Assembly (NCBI GenBank): GCA_900556025.1
Contig: USNG01000001.1
Span: 14,627-78,626 of the forward strand
Direction: 5' to 3'
Length of the DNA stretch: 64,000 bases
From: an uncultured Mycoplasmatota bacterium
GTDB taxonomy: Bacteria > Bacillota_I > Bacilli_A > RF39 > UBA660
Position numbers and translations under genes: made by a program. A model generated the notes under the pieces. The model saw only the letters and a list, made by a program, of their open reading frames with translations. It did no database searches and was not told where the DNA came from. Below, piece after piece: positions 25,404-35,506 of the stretch (its first letter is position 1; every line of letters starts with the position of its first letter).

Positions 25404-27287
25404 GTGGTAAGTTCTTATTCAGCAAGTACAGGTTTGACAATTTGTGCGCTAATATTTATAGTGTTACTTACTGTTATGTTTTTAAGTAAAAAGAAAGATT
25501 GGACATTGAATCAAATGATATTTGCAGGTTTATTAGGTGTTTTGATACTGATGCTTGCGATTGAGATGATAGCTGCATTTGCAATGATAAATTCTGATAA
25601 ATATGATTTATTGAATACTATATCTTGCAAAGGGTATATATATTTATGTTTCTTGTTTGAAAATTTATTTATTATATATACTTATGTAGTTGCTAAACAA
25701 AAATTTAATAAAGCGGATATTAAAAATTTTGATGTTAAATTATTTATAGCTGTTGTGATATGTATGGTATTGCCATTATTGATAGTTTTATTATTACCAA
25801 TAACACATATAGGTGGTATAAATGGTAGACCAGCAGTTATAGTTGGATCTGCTGCTAGTGTATTACATGTTTATAGTTTAATTATTAGTACTGCAGTATT
25901 ATACTTATTTAATAAACATAAAAATGATGTTAAATCTATTAGTATGTTACCATTATATTTTGCATTTGTTTGTTATTTAACATCTTTATTAATGCAAAAA
26001 ATATTCAACTATGAAATTAATGATTCAACATTCTTCTTTTCATTGATTATAGCAATTTTGTATTTCACTATTGAAAATCAAGATTCTAAATTAATTCTTG
26101 AATATCAAAAATCAAAAGAAGAAGCTGAAGTAGCTAATAGAGCTAAAACTGAGTTCTTAATTAACATGTCACATGAAATTAGAACTCCAATGAACACAAT
26201 TTTAGGCTTTAGTGAATCTTTATTAGATGAAAAGCAATTAACTCCAGAAGTTGTTAAAAGAGATTTAAAAAGTATTTGTCAAGCTAGTGATGAATTATTA
26301 AACTTAATTAATAATATACTTGATATTTCTAAACTAGAAACTGGTCAAGAAAAAGTTGTTGAATCTGAATATAGTTTAGAAAACTTAATATTTGAAATTA
26401 ATAGTTTTATTCCTCCAAAGATTGATAAAGAGAACCTTAAATTTAATATAGAAATTAATGAAAATTTACCTAAACAATATTATGGTGATGCTTATAAGAT
26501 TTATAAGATTGTTACATTTATAATATTAAATGCTATAAATTATACAAATTATGGTGAAGTTAAGTTAAGTGTTAATGGTAGAACTATTGATTCAAATAAC
26601 TTTGAACTTGAATTTGTAGTATCAAATACTGGTCATGCTATGACAGTAGAAAATTTTGATAAGAAATTTGAAGATTTTATAAAATTAGAACATACTGCTG
26701 AAAACAATATTGATAATATTAAGTTAGGATTAATTATTGCTAAAAGACTTATTAATATGTTAGGTGGTAGAATTAACTTTGTTAATGAAAAAGGTCAAGG
26801 TACTAAGTATTATATTAAGATAAGACAAAGAGTAGCTGGAACTGAAAAGATAGGAAATATATTTGAAACTAAAAATAGTACAATGTCTAGTTCAAAAGGA
26901 TTAGTTGATTGTAGTGGTAAGAGTGTATTAGTTGTAGATGATAGTGAAGTTAACTTGAAACTTGCTTCTAGGTATTTAGAACAATATCAATTTGAAATTG
27001 ATACTGCATTAAGTGGACAAGAATGTTTAAGTAAAGTTGGTCAAAAGAATTATGATTTAATATTCTTAGATCATATGATGCCTGAGATGGATGGTATTCA
27101 AACTATTAAAGCATTAAAATCTACAAATGAAAAATTACCTCCAATTGTAGCATTAACTGCAAACTCATATGATGGATTAAAGAGTGATTATATAACTGAA
27201 GGTTTCTTCGATTATTTAAGTAAACCAATCATATTTAAAGAATTAAATAAACTAGTTAATAGGTTGTTTAAAAAAGAGGATGCTTAA
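25404..27287 (+). CDS. Seven-helix hybrid histidine kinase with intact His but degenerate ATP lid
   Basis: Hybrid sensor kinase of 627 residues: seven membrane helices (about 5-235), a short coiled coil, HisKA (about 247-315), HATPase_c (about 350-480), and a C-terminal receiver (about 508-627). The H-box [11 protein letters not shown] holds His257. The N-box NAINYT is present, but the G1 box is NTGHAM instead of DTGxGI (Asp to Asn408, Gly to Ala) and the G2 box lacks its first glycines (NIKLGLI). The receiver is intact (acidic pair DD, Asp556 in [14 protein letters not shown] lysine). GTG start chosen from SD AAAGGAG. No ligand-binding domain is recognisable outside the membrane helices. Confidence 0.88.
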   Translation: MVSSYSASTGLTICALIFIVLLTVMFLSKKKDWTLNQMIFAGLLGVLILMLAIEMIAAFAMINSDKYDLLNTISCKGYIYLCFLFENLFIIYTYVVAKQKFNKADIKNFDVKLFIAVVICMVLPLLIVLLLPITHIGGINGRPAVIVGSAASVLHVYSLIISTAVLYLFNKHKNDVKSISMLPLYFAFVCYLTSLLMQKIFNYEINDSTFFFSLIIAILYFTIENQDSKLILEYQKSKEEAEVANRAKTEFLINMSHEIRTPMNTILGFSESLLDEKQLTPEVVKRDLKSICQASDELLNLINNILDISKLETGQEKVVESEYSLENLIFEINSFIPPKIDKENLKFNIEINENLPKQYYGDAYKIYKIVTFIILNAINYTNYGEVKLSVNGRTIDSNNFELEFVVSNTGHAMTVENFDKKFEDFIKLEHTAENNIDNIKLGLIIAKRLINMLGGRINFVNEKGQGTKYYIKIRQRVAGTEKIGNIFETKNSTMSSSKGLVDCSGKSVLVVDDSEVNLKLASRYLEQYQFEIDTALSGQECLSKVGQKNYDLIFLDHMMPEMDGIQTIKALKSTNEKLPPIVALTANSYDGLKSDYITEGFFDYLSKPIIFKELNKLVNRLFKKEDA

Positions 27288-27306
27288 TGGAAAGGAGTGA
27301 TAATTT

Positions 27307-29169
27307 ATGACATTTGGAATTGTATTTACAATAGGTAGTTTATTATTTTTGATAGCTTTAATGATTACTTATTTCTCTAAAGTTACATTTAAGCAAATAT
27401 CTAATCAATTATATAGATTAACATTAATTTTAGCTCTTGCATTTGGTGTTACTGAAATTGGTTGTATATTATTATTAAAGTACGTTAATATAGAAACAAT
27501 AACTCATATTACATTTAAATTACACTGGGCATTTGGTTTATTAATGTATTTAGTATTCTTTATTTATTTGTTTTCTCTAGTATATAAATATAATTATAAA
27601 AATTTATTTGAGTTAGTAAAAAAAGAAAAGGTTATAACTGTTATAACTGCAGTGTTTGTAGGAGTATTAGTTGTATATTGGTTCTTACCATTTAAAGGTT
27701 TGGATATTAATGATTTGAATTTCTTTCCAAGTAAATTAGGAATGATTATAATTCCAGTTGTATTCTTTATTATAAGTGTACTATTGGTAATAGTTTATAT
27801 TAAGAGAAAAAAAGATTTACCCGAAAATGTAGGATTGATTATATTCTTTAACCTAGGAACAGCAGCTATAACTTATGTATTACAAGTATTATTTAATTAT
27901 ATATCTTTCTTACCTTTAGGTGCTGTAGTTGACTTGTTATTTGCATATTACTTCTTAGAAAATCCAGATTTACAATTATTAAGTCAATTATTATCTGTTA
28001 GAGGTGAAATTGAAAAATCTAATAAAACTAAAACTGATTTCTTAAGTAATATGACTTATGAAATTAAAATACCAATGAATTCTATTTCAAGTATAAGTGA
28101 TGCGTTATTTAGTTCTCCAAAATTTGATGAAAAATCTGTAAGAGAAGATATTCAACAAATATATGATGCTGGTACTAACTTAGTAGAGATTGTTAATAAT
28201 ATTCTTGATATATCTAAGATTGAAACTGGTAAAGATTCTCTTCAAGAAAGAGATTATGCTATTAATGATATGGTTGTTGAAGTAACTAATATGATTAAAT
28301 CTAAATTAGGAGCTAAACCTGTACAATTAGTTGTTAATATTGATCAAAATATTTCTTCTAAATTAAATGGTGATTCTGCTAAACTTTATCAATCAATTTT
28401 GAATATTATGACTAACTCAGTTAAATATACTGATGTTGGTAAAATAACATTAACATTAACAAGTTCTAAAACAAATAATGTTGAAAATTTATTATTTAAA
28501 GTATCTGATACTGGTTCTGGTATTAAGCAAGAAGATTATAATAAATTATTTACTAAATTTAGTAGACTTGATAATGCTGTTGAAAAAGAAATTGATGGTA
28601 GTGGGTTAGGACTTGCTATTACTAAAAACTATGTAACTCTTATGGGTGGTAGAATTTGGTTTGAAAGTCAATATAGAGTTGGTACTACTTTCTATATTGA
28701 AGTTCCACAAAAGATTGTTGATCCTAAACCAATTAGCGAAGCTATTAAAGAAGTTAAGAAACCTAAAGTTGATGAGAAGTTAGATTGTTCTGCATATACA
28801 GCATTTATTGTTGATGATAATAATCTTAACATCAAAGTTGCTAAAAGACTTCTTGAACAATACAAATTTAAAGTTGAAAGTGTTACTAACGGAAAAGATT
28901 GTATTTATAAAGTTAAAGAAGGTATGCAATATGACATTATATTTATGGACCATATGATGCCTGAAATGGATGGTATTGAAACATTACATGTATTAAAGAA
29001 GTTAGATGGATATAAGTTACCTCCAATTGTAGCATTAACTGCTAATGCTATTACTGGTATGAAAGAAATGTACTTGAATGAAGGTTTTGATGAATATCTT
29101 TCTAAGCCAATTAATACTAATGAATTAGATAGAATCTTAAATAAATATTTTAATAAAGATGCTCAATAG
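27307..29169 (+). CDS. Seven-helix hybrid histidine kinase with intact ATP site but Tyr in place of His
   Basis: Paralogue of the preceding gene with the same architecture in 620 residues: seven membrane helices (about 1-225), HisKA-like, HATPase_c, receiver. The H-box reads NMTYEIKIPMN, with Tyr251 where the phospho-accepting His should be. The ATP site is canonical: N-box NSVKYT, G1 DTGSGI (Asp401), F-box FTKFSRLD, G2 GSGLGLAI. The receiver is intact (Asp548 in [13 protein letters not shown]). It cannot autophosphorylate on His by itself; similar Tyr substitution is known in Caulobacter DivL. Separated from its neighbour by 19 bases with SD AAAGGAG, so one transcript. Confidence 0.9.
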   Translation: MTFGIVFTIGSLLFLIALMITYFSKVTFKQISNQLYRLTLILALAFGVTEIGCILLLKYVNIETITHITFKLHWAFGLLMYLVFFIYLFSLVYKYNYKNLFELVKKEKVITVITAVFVGVLVVYWFLPFKGLDINDLNFFPSKLGMIIIPVVFFIISVLLVIVYIKRKKDLPENVGLIIFFNLGTAAITYVLQVLFNYISFLPLGAVVDLLFAYYFLENPDLQLLSQLLSVRGEIEKSNKTKTDFLSNMTYEIKIPMNSISSISDALFSSPKFDEKSVREDIQQIYDAGTNLVEIVNNILDISKIETGKDSLQERDYAINDMVVEVTNMIKSKLGAKPVQLVVNIDQNISSKLNGDSAKLYQSILNIMTNSVKYTDVGKITLTLTSSKTNNVENLLFKVSDTGSGIKQEDYNKLFTKFSRLDNAVEKEIDGSGLGLAITKNYVTLMGGRIWFESQYRVGTTFYIEVPQKIVDPKPISEAIKEVKKPKVDEKLDCSAYTAFIVDDNNLNIKVAKRLLEQYKFKVESVTNGKDCIYKVKEGMQYDIIFMDHMMPEMDGIETLHVLKKLDGYKLPPIVALTANAITGMKEMYLNEGFDEYLSKPINTNELDRILNKYFNKDAQ

Positions 29170-29182
29170 TGAGCATTTTTTT
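29159..29182 (+). terminator. Terminator at the end of the kinase operon
   Basis: Stem ATGCTCA (29159-29165) and TGAGCAT (29170-29176), loop ATAG, T-run. The stop codon is in the loop. Confidence 0.87.
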
Positions 29183-29227
29183 ATGCATAAATTTATTTTA
29201 TTTTAATAATATATAACAGGGGTTTTT

Positions 29228-29974
29228 ATGATTAAAAAAGGGGATTATGTAACTAGAAATAAATATAATAATGATATTTTATTTAAAGTTAATAAAATAG
29301 TAAATAATAAGGCTATTTTGAGTGGCGTTGATTTAAGACTATATGCTGATGCTGATATTAGTGATTTAAGAAAAAGTGGAGTTAAAATAGAAGATGTTAA
29401 ATATGAAGATAATAATTTAGATAGAAGCAATTATTACTATATACCGGGTATTATTTTACATTTAGATACTGATTCTGATTATTTGGAAAAGTGTATGAAT
29501 TATTATAAATCTAAAAATATTAAATGTTATGGTTATGTATTTGAAGCAAGTGAATTTAGTAAAAAGATAAATGAATTAATTATTAAACATAATCCTAATA
29601 TTGTTGTTATTACTGGTCATGATGCTTATTATAAAAAGACTAATAAGTATAAAAACAGTAATTATTTTATTGATACTATTAAATCTATTAGAAAGAATAT
29701 TAGATTACATGAGCAAATAGCCATAGTAGCTGGTGCTTGTCAAAGTGATTATGTTGGTTTGATGAGGGCTGGTTCTTCTTTTGCATCTAGTCCTAATCAT
29801 ATAAATATACATGCTTTAGATCCAGCTATTGTGGCTTCAGAAATAGCTTTAAATGATATTAATTCTCCTTTAGATGTTATGAACATATTATCTAAAACTA
29901 ATTGTAAAGAGGAAGGTTTTGGTGGCTTAAAAATAAGAGGTATGATGATTTGTGGCTATCCAAGAAAGGAATAA
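29228..29974 (+). CDS. yabG: Sporulation-specific protease YabG
   Basis: In Bacillus and Clostridioides YabG is a forespore or coat-associated protease that trims spore proteins. Recognised by its N-terminal SH3-like start (KKGDYVTRNKYNNDILFKV), the VVITGHDAYYKK segment near residues 124-136, and VAGACQSDYVGLMRAGSSFASSP near 174-196, probably containing the active-site Cys. The product has 248 residues versus about 290 in B. subtilis. Located after the rsmA region and followed by veg, as in Bacillus. Confidence 0.9.
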   Translation: MIKKGDYVTRNKYNNDILFKVNKIVNNKAILSGVDLRLYADADISDLRKSGVKIEDVKYEDNNLDRSNYYYIPGIILHLDTDSDYLEKCMNYYKSKNIKCYGYVFEASEFSKKINELIIKHNPNIVVITGHDAYYKKTNKYKNSNYFIDTIKSIRKNIRLHEQIAIVAGACQSDYVGLMRAGSSFASSPNHINIHALDPAIVASEIALNDINSPLDVMNILSKTNCKEEGFGGLKIRGMMICGYPRKE

Positions 29975-29976
29975 AA

Positions 29977-30192
29977 TTGAATATAGATAAAATTAAAAAT
30001 TATGTTAAGAAATTAGTAGGATCAAAATTAAAAATTAAGGTTTATTTGGGTAGAAATAAATATTTGTATTATGATGGATATATTGAAAAAATACATAATA
30101 ATATTTTTACTATAAATACGAGTAAAGGTATTAAGTCTTTTACTTATTCAGATATAGCTACAAAAGCCGTAATTATAAGCAAATTTGATTAA
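29977..30192 (+). CDS. veg: Veg-family protein
   Basis: Small beta-barrel protein of 71 residues. Similar to Bacillus Veg, in which GKRLTLKANGGRRK and SYSYADILTETVEL correspond to GSKLKIKVYLGRNK and TYSDIATKAVII here. Veg stimulates biofilm gene expression in B. subtilis by an uncertain mechanism. The start is a TTG after AAAGGA, beginning two bases after the yabG stop; an upstream ATG in yabG is unlikely. Confidence 0.82.
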   Translation: MNIDKIKNYVKKLVGSKLKIKVYLGRNKYLYYDGYIEKIHNNIFTINTSKGIKSFTYSDIATKAVIISKFD

Positions 30193-30197
30193 AAATG

Positions 30198-30226
30198 TTG
30201 CTATTCAAAAAATTATGTATTATAAT
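30198..30226 (+). promoter_or_regulatory. spoVG promoter
   Basis: -35 TTGCTA (30198-30203), 17-bp spacer, -10 TATAAT (30221-30226), about 30 bp before spoVG. It looks like sigma-A rather than the sigma-H promoter of B. subtilis. Confidence 0.7.
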
Positions 30227-30255
30227 TAAGATAGCTAATTATTAAGGAGGTACTC

Positions 30256-30537
30256 ATGGAGATTACATCAGTTAAAGTTTTTAAAGACGATAGAGGAGTA
30301 AATCGTATGAAAGGAAAAGCATCAGTTGTTATCGATGATGCTATTGCTATTCATGATATTAGAATTATTGAAGGTGATAAAGGATTATTCATCGCAATGC
30401 CTAGTAGAAAAACTCCAGTAGGTGAATATAAAGATATTGCTCACCCAATCAATAAAGAAGTAAGAGCAATGTTTGAAAAAGCTATTCTTGATAAATATAA
30501 TGAACTTGATACTAATACAGAAGCTGAAAACGAATAA
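30256..30537 (+). CDS. spoVG: Regulator SpoVG
   Basis: Conserved nucleic-acid-binding protein that affects septation, sporulation and envelope gene expression. MEITSVKVFKDDRGVNRMKGKASVVIDD and MPSRKTPVGEYKDIAHPI are the family signatures, though the RMKG-KASVVIDDAIAIHDIR segment is the core. 93 residues. SD AAGGAGG. It follows yabG-veg as in Bacillus and is monocistronic here (own promoter and terminator). Confidence 0.96.
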   Translation: MEITSVKVFKDDRGVNRMKGKASVVIDDAIAIHDIRIIEGDKGLFIAMPSRKTPVGEYKDIAHPINKEVRAMFEKAILDKYNELDTNTEAENE

Positions 30538-30551
30538 AACTTTTATAAATT

Positions 30552-30578
30552 AAATTCCATTTATTTGGAATTTTTTTT
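30552..30578 (+). terminator. Terminator after spoVG
   Basis: Stem AAATTCCA (30552-30559) and TGGAATTT (30566-30573), loop of six, T-run. Confidence 0.85.
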
Positions 30579-30610
30579 ATGGTATAATATATATGATATT
30601 GGAGGTAAAT

Positions 30611-31234
30611 ATGGAAGAAAGAGAACTTAAAAAAAGTAATAAATCTTTATTGATAATGTTTATTATATTTTTAATTATATTAGGATGTGTTGTTGTTTAC
30701 TTTAAATTATTTGGTAATAATGATGATGGTGGAGAATGTCCTAGTGATAATAAATCTAATAATGATAGTGTTAAAGCTGAAGATGGTATATCTTGGTATG
30801 ATTTAAATGCTATATTTTATATTGAAGAATTAGATAATATACTTGGCAAAGAAAATAAAACTGGATTTTTAAAATATAAAGATAGTTATGTAGTAAATCC
30901 AGATGGTGATAAAGTTAATCCATTAATGATGTTAATAGGTGAAAAAGATGGTGAATCTTATGGAGAAATGTATATATTTGATAATGATAGAAATGTATAT
31001 ACTATTAATTTGGATGATATTGTTAATGGAAAAGAAAAAATAGAGACTTCAAAATATAATAGTAAAGATATTATTGATTTATCTATTACAACTAAATATT
31101 CAGTACCTACTGTTAAAGATTTAAAAGACTATTATTTTGATAATTATCAAGTTAAAGTTATTTATTCAAATAATAAAGAAGAAATGTTTGAAGGTAAAAA
31201 TATATTATCTGGAACAGTATTGGATTTTGATTAG
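30611..31234 (+). CDS. Single-pass membrane protein, unrecognised
   Basis: Family not recognised. The product has 207 residues: a short charged cytoplasmic N-terminus, one membrane helix (about residues 13-36) and an extracytoplasmic domain of about 160 residues preceded by an Asn/Asp/Ser linker. Repeated short beta-like segments (YVVNPDGDKVNPLMMLIG, YGEMYIFDNDRNVYTINLDD) suggest a beta fold. Start is the ATG after GGAGGT. It stands alone between spoVG and yabP with a terminator on each side. Confidence 0.72.
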   Translation: MEERELKKSNKSLLIMFIIFLIILGCVVVYFKLFGNNDDGGECPSDNKSNNDSVKAEDGISWYDLNAIFYIEELDNILGKENKTGFLKYKDSYVVNPDGDKVNPLMMLIGEKDGESYGEMYIFDNDRNVYTINLDDIVNGKEKIETSKYNSKDIIDLSITTKYSVPTVKDLKDYYFDNYQVKVIYSNNKEEMFEGKNILSGTVLDFD

Positions 31235-31254
31235 ACACATTTGTGTCTTTTTTT
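31233..31254 (+). terminator. Terminator overlapping the stop of the 30611 gene
   Basis: Stem AGACAC (31233-31238) and GTGTCT (31243-31248), loop ATTT, T-run. Confidence 0.85.
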
Positions 31255-31289
31255 ATTCTTGTAATCATATATTTTGATAGGAGGATAAA

Positions 31290-31580
31290 ATGGATAAATC
31301 TAAAGACTTATGTGATAGTTCTAATCATATTATTACTATTAATGAAAGAAAAAATATTATATTGACTGGTATTAAGAAACTTAATAGTTTTGATGATAAA
31401 GAATTTTTTGTAGATAGTATAATGGGACCAATATTAATTAAAGGAGAAATGTTAGAATTAATTAAAATGGATACATTTCAAGGAAACTTATCTATTAAAG
31501 GCAAAATATATTCAGTAAACTATTTAGAAGAAAGTGGAAAGAACAAAACTGATCATATTATGGCTAGGTTGTTTAAATGA
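31290..31580 (+). CDS. yabP: Spore protein YabP
   Basis: YabP is a mother-cell sporulation protein needed for normal spore formation in Bacillus, beta-rich and related to YqfC. Similarity is clear in NIILTGIKKLNSFDDKEFFVDSIMG (residues about 19-43) and the ILIKGEML / LSIKGKIYSVNYLEE segments. 96 residues, SD AGGAGG. It overlaps yabQ by 4 bases, and the yabP-yabQ-divIC order is that of Bacillus. Confidence 0.87.
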   Translation: MDKSKDLCDSSNHIITINERKNIILTGIKKLNSFDDKEFFVDSIMGPILIKGEMLELIKMDTFQGNLSIKGKIYSVNYLEESGKNKTDHIMARLFK

Positions 31581-31876
31581 TTACATTAAGAATACAAATA
31601 TTATCATTTGTTTTTTCTTTTTTATATGGAATAATTGTAAACTTACTTTTTAAATGTTTTAAAAAATATCTATATTATAATAATTTTGTGTATAAAATTT
31701 TAAATTCTTTATTATTTATGATTGATATAACTTTAATATATTTTAAATGTTTTTTAGTAATAAGTGATGGTTATATAAGTATTTACTTTGTAATTATAAG
31801 TATTGTTACTTTTTTCTTATTTGATAAATTATTTACAGAAAAATATGTCAATAAAAGTAGAAGCAATTGTAATTAA
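31577..31876 (+). CDS. yabQ: Spore cortex protein YabQ
   Basis: Small integral membrane protein required in Bacillus for cortex peptidoglycan synthesis. 99 residues with about three membrane helices (residues 8-28, 40-62, 68-86). Primary sequence conservation is modest, and the call rests on topology plus position between yabP (4-base overlap) and divIC. Confidence 0.78.
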   Translation: MITLRIQILSFVFSFLYGIIVNLLFKCFKKYLYYNNFVYKILNSLLFMIDITLIYFKCFLVISDGYISIYFVIISIVTFFLFDKLFTEKYVNKSRSNCN

Positions 31877-31918
31877 ATTATTAAGAGTATATAATTATTT
31901 ATAGAAAATGGGGTTGTT

Positions 31919-32209
31919 ATGAAAAAAATTAGCAATAAGGCAAAATTTAGAGTGATTTTTTTAACATTAGGCTGTATAATAACTAGTGTAGTTTTTGTAT
32001 CTACTCTTGTTTCCCTTGATTTGCAAATAAAAAAGACTAAAAATGAAATAAAGGAACTTACAGTTTCTTATAGCGATAAATTAGAAGAAGAGGAAAATTT
32101 AAAAGAGGAGATTACTAGATTACAAGATCCAGAGTATATGGCTAAATATGCTCGTGAAAAATATTTATATTCTAAAGATAATGAAATCATATTAAAAATC
32201 GAAGAATGA
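31919..32209 (+). CDS. divIC: Septum protein DivIC/FtsB family
   Basis: Bitopic division protein that forms a complex with FtsL and DivIB at the septum. 96 residues: one membrane helix (about 10-32), a coiled coil (about 35-70, DLQIKKTKNEIKEL), and the C-terminal DPEYMAKYAREKYLYSKDNEI motif typical of DivIC. Position after yabQ as in Bacillus. SD AATGGGG. Confidence 0.92.
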   Translation: MKKISNKAKFRVIFLTLGCIITSVVFVSTLVSLDLQIKKTKNEIKELTVSYSDKLEEEENLKEEITRLQDPEYMAKYAREKYLYSKDNEIILKIEE

Positions 32210-32221
32210 GAAAGGCTTGAT

Positions 32222-33547
32222 ATGGAGGAAGTATATAATTTTATTAAGAATAAAATAGGTTTGGAGCCAAATGATACGATTGTAGTTGGTGTTTCTGGTG
32301 GTCCTGATTCTATGGCATTATTATATATTCTAAATGAGTTTAAAAAGAAGTTAGATTTAAAAATAGTTTGTGCCCATGTTAATCATAATAAAAGAGTAGA
32401 AAGTGAACAAGAAAAAATAGATTTAGAGAATTATTGTAAAGCCAATAATATTATTTTTGAGTACATTAAAATAACTAAGTGGGGGGATGATAATTTTCAT
32501 AATGAAGCTAGAAGTGTAAGATATAACTTTTTTGAAGAATTAGTTATGAATTATGGTGCAAAATATTTAATGACTGCTCATCAAGGAGACGATTTAATAG
32601 AAACAATATTAATGAGAATTGTTAGAGGTTCTACATTGAAAGGTTATAGTGGTTTTAGTAGAATAGTCGATAAAGGAACATATAAAATAGTTAGACCACT
32701 TATCACAGTTACTAAAGATGAAATAATGGAATTTGATAAAGCTAATGGTATAAAATATGCGATTGATCAATCAAATAATGAAGATCATTATACTAGAAAT
32801 AGATATAGACATACTGTACTACCTTTTTTAAAACATGAAGATCCTAAAGTACATAAAAAGTTCTTAAAGTATAGTGAAATATTACTTGAATATAGTGATT
32901 ATGTAGATAAAGAAGCAAATAAAGTATTTAATAAAGTATTTATTAATGGAAATCTTGATATAGATAAATTTAATGAATTAGATAATATTATACAAACTAA
33001 GATTATTTATACGATACTTGAAAAAATATATGGTGATGACTTATTAATAATAGGTGCTGTTCATGTAGAGTTAATATTTGATTTAATAAAGAGTAATAAG
33101 TCAAATAGTATTGTTCATTTACCTAATAATGTTATAGTTATAAAGTCTTATAATGAATTAAGTTTTAGTTTTGATGATGATGAATCTAGTGAATATGAAA
33201 TAGAAATTGATGGTAGAGTTAATTTACCTAATGGTAAAATAATAGAAATAGTCGATGAATGTATTGATACTTCAAATTATACTATTAGATTAAATAGTAA
33301 TGAAGTTAAGTTACCTTTGTATGTTAGAAATAGAAAAGATGGAGATAGAATAGAGGTTAAAGGTCTTAATGGAACTAAAAAAGTAAAAGATATATTTATT
33401 GATGAAAAAATAAAAATAAGTGATAGAGATTCTTGGCCAGTTGTATTAGATGCTACTGATAAGATAGTTTGGATACCTGGATTAAAGAAGTCAAAACTTG
33501 ACAAGAAAATTACTGAAGAGTATGATATAGTAATGAAATATTATTAG
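32222..33547 (+). CDS. tilS: tRNA(Ile)-lysidine synthase TilS
   Basis: Converts C34 to lysidine in tRNA-Ile(CAU), using ATP. PP-loop VGVSGGPDSMALL near residues 23-35, AHQGDDLIETILMR near 119-132, and a C-terminal substrate-binding domain (LYVRNRKDGDRIEVKGLNGTKKVKDIF split by short loops). 441 residues, normal. Unlike Bacillus there is no hprT between it and ftsH, and spoIIE and yabR are missing upstream. Confidence 0.95.
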   Translation: MEEVYNFIKNKIGLEPNDTIVVGVSGGPDSMALLYILNEFKKKLDLKIVCAHVNHNKRVESEQEKIDLENYCKANNIIFEYIKITKWGDDNFHNEARSVRYNFFEELVMNYGAKYLMTAHQGDDLIETILMRIVRGSTLKGYSGFSRIVDKGTYKIVRPLITVTKDEIMEFDKANGIKYAIDQSNNEDHYTRNRYRHTVLPFLKHEDPKVHKKFLKYSEILLEYSDYVDKEANKVFNKVFINGNLDIDKFNELDNIIQTKIIYTILEKIYGDDLLIIGAVHVELIFDLIKSNKSNSIVHLPNNVIVIKSYNELSFSFDDDESSEYEIEIDGRVNLPNGKIIEIVDECIDTSNYTIRLNSNEVKLPLYVRNRKDGDRIEVKGLNGTKKVKDIFIDEKIKISDRDSWPVVLDATDKIVWIPGLKKSKLDKKITEEYDIVMKYY

Positions 33548-33561
33548 AAAGGAAATGAGAA

Positions 33562-35478
33562 ATGAATATAAAAAGAAACAAAAGAAATATTAGTTTTATG
33601 CCTTATATTTTACTAGCTGTTGTAATTGTATGTTCTTATTTATTTTTAAATACTTTAGGAACAAAAGTTAACACTTTAAATTATACAGAATTAGTTAGTC
33701 AAATAAATGATGGCAATGTTACAGAGATAGCAGTAACTCCTAGAAGTGCATCTGGAGTATATGTAATTACTGGTAAATTAAGTAATTATTCTAAAGGAGA
33801 AACATTTAGTGTTACAGTACCTTATACTGATACAGTTATTTCTTCATTATATGAAACTGCTGAAAGTAAAAATTTAAAAGTTGAAACAAATACTAATCCT
33901 GATAATGCAACTTGGTTAAACATATTAATTAATGTTGTGCCTATTGTGATATTTGGTGTATTAATATATGTAATGTTTATCAAACTTGGAAATAATGGTA
34001 AAGGAACATTTGATTTTGGTAAGAGTAAAGCTAAACTTGCTGAAGAAGGAAATACTCATAAAACATTTAAAGATGTTGCTGGATTAAAAGAAGAAAAGGA
34101 AGAAGTTCAAGAATTAATTGATTTCTTAAAAAATCCAAAGAAATTTACTAAAATGGGTGCTAGAATTCCTAAAGGAGTATTATTAGTTGGTCCTCCAGGA
34201 ACAGGTAAAACATTATTAGCTAAAGCTATTGCTGGTGAAGCAAAAGTTCCATTCTTCTTTATAAGTGGTTCAGATTTTGTTGAACTATTTGTAGGTGTTG
34301 GAGCTTCACGTGTTAGAGACATGTTTAAACAAGCTAAACAAACTGCGCCTTGTTTAATATTTATAGATGAAATTGATGCTGTTGGACGTCAAAGAGGTAC
34401 TGGTTTAGGTGGTGGACATGATGAAAGAGAACAAACATTAAACCAATTACTTGCTGAAATGGATGGATTTGGTGAAAATGAAGGTATTATCATTTTAGCT
34501 GCTACTAATAGACCTGATGTATTAGATCCAGCATTACTTCGTCCAGGAAGATTTGATAGACAAGTTACTGTTAATAATCCTGATGTAAGTGAAAGAGAAG
34601 AAATATTAAAAGTTCATGCTAAAAATAAAATATTAGATGAAACTGTTAACTTAAAGAATTTAGCTGAAAGAACTCCGGGATATTCTGGTGCTGATTTAGA
34701 AAACTTATTAAATGAAGCTGCTTTATTGGCAGTTAGAAGAAATAAAAATGCTATATCAATGGAAGAAATTGATGAAGCAAGTGATAGAGTTTTAATGGGA
34801 CCTGCTAAAACTAGTAAGAAAGTAACTGATTATGAAAAAAGAATTGTTGCTTATCATGAAGCAGGACATGCTGTGTCTGGAATAGTTCTTCCAAATGGTG
34901 AAGAGGTTCATAAAATTACAATTATTCCACGTGGTATGGCTGGTGGGTATACTCAAATGTTACCTAAAGAAGAAAGAACTCTTGTATATACTAAAAAAGA
35001 ATTAGAAGAACAAATTATTACATTATTATCTGGTAGAGCCAGTGAAGAAACTTATATGAATGAGATTTCTACTGGTGCTAGTGATGACTTAAAGAGAGCT
35101 ACTAAAATTGCTAGAAGTATGGTTACTGAATATGGTATGAGTTCTCTTGGACCTATGCAATATGAACATAGAAGTGAAAGTGTATTCTTAGGAAGAGATT
35201 ACAATAAAACAAAAGATTTCTCTGATCAAGTAGCATTACAAATAGATCAAGAAGTTAAGAAAATTATTGATAGTTGTTATGATAAAGCTAAAGATATTGT
35301 TTCTAAAGAAAAGAAATTAATAGATGTATTAGCTCAAACATTAATTACTAAAGAGACACTTACTAAAGAAGAAATAGAAAAAATTGTTTCTGAAAATAGT
35401 AAATATAAATTTGATAATGATGAAGTAATTGAATCTAAGAAAAGTAAAAAAAATCATGAAGAAAAGATTACTGAATAA
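33562..35478 (+). CDS. ftsH: ATP-dependent zinc metalloprotease FtsH
   Basis: Membrane-bound AAA+ protease. Membrane helices near residues 11-31 and 113-135 flank an extracytoplasmic domain; Walker A GPPGTGKT near 210-217, Walker [12 protein letters not shown] near 265-275, SRH region RPGRFDRQ near 333-340, zinc site HEAGH near 432-436. 638 residues, normal. SD AAAGGAAA. A strong terminator overlaps its stop codon. Confidence 0.98.
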   Translation: MNIKRNKRNISFMPYILLAVVIVCSYLFLNTLGTKVNTLNYTELVSQINDGNVTEIAVTPRSASGVYVITGKLSNYSKGETFSVTVPYTDTVISSLYETAESKNLKVETNTNPDNATWLNILINVVPIVIFGVLIYVMFIKLGNNGKGTFDFGKSKAKLAEEGNTHKTFKDVAGLKEEKEEVQELIDFLKNPKKFTKMGARIPKGVLLVGPPGTGKTLLAKAIAGEAKVPFFFISGSDFVELFVGVGASRVRDMFKQAKQTAPCLIFIDEIDAVGRQRGTGLGGGHDEREQTLNQLLAEMDGFGENEGIIILAATNRPDVLDPALLRPGRFDRQVTVNNPDVSEREEILKVHAKNKILDETVNLKNLAERTPGYSGADLENLLNEAALLAVRRNKNAISMEEIDEASDRVLMGPAKTSKKVTDYEKRIVAYHEAGHAVSGIVLPNGEEVHKITIIPRGMAGGYTQMLPKEERTLVYTKKELEEQIITLLSGRASEETYMNEISTGASDDLKRATKIARSMVTEYGMSSLGPMQYEHRSESVFLGRDYNKTKDFSDQVALQIDQEVKKIIDSCYDKAKDIVSKEKKLIDVLAQTLITKETLTKEEIEKIVSENSKYKFDNDEVIESKKSKKNHEEKITE

Positions 35479-35491
35479 GTAATCTTTTTTA
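35463..35491 (+). terminator. Terminator overlapping the end of ftsH
   Basis: Stem AAAGATTAC (35463-35471) and GTAATCTTT (35479-35487); the loop TGAATAA contains the stop codon; T-run follows. Confidence 0.88.
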
Positions 35492-35506
35492 ATAAAAAGG
35501 AGATAT

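Noticed and set aside
34300..34315. parS-like CACGTG sequence inside ftsH
   Set aside because: Only the core hexamer matches; the flanking bases do not fit either half-site.
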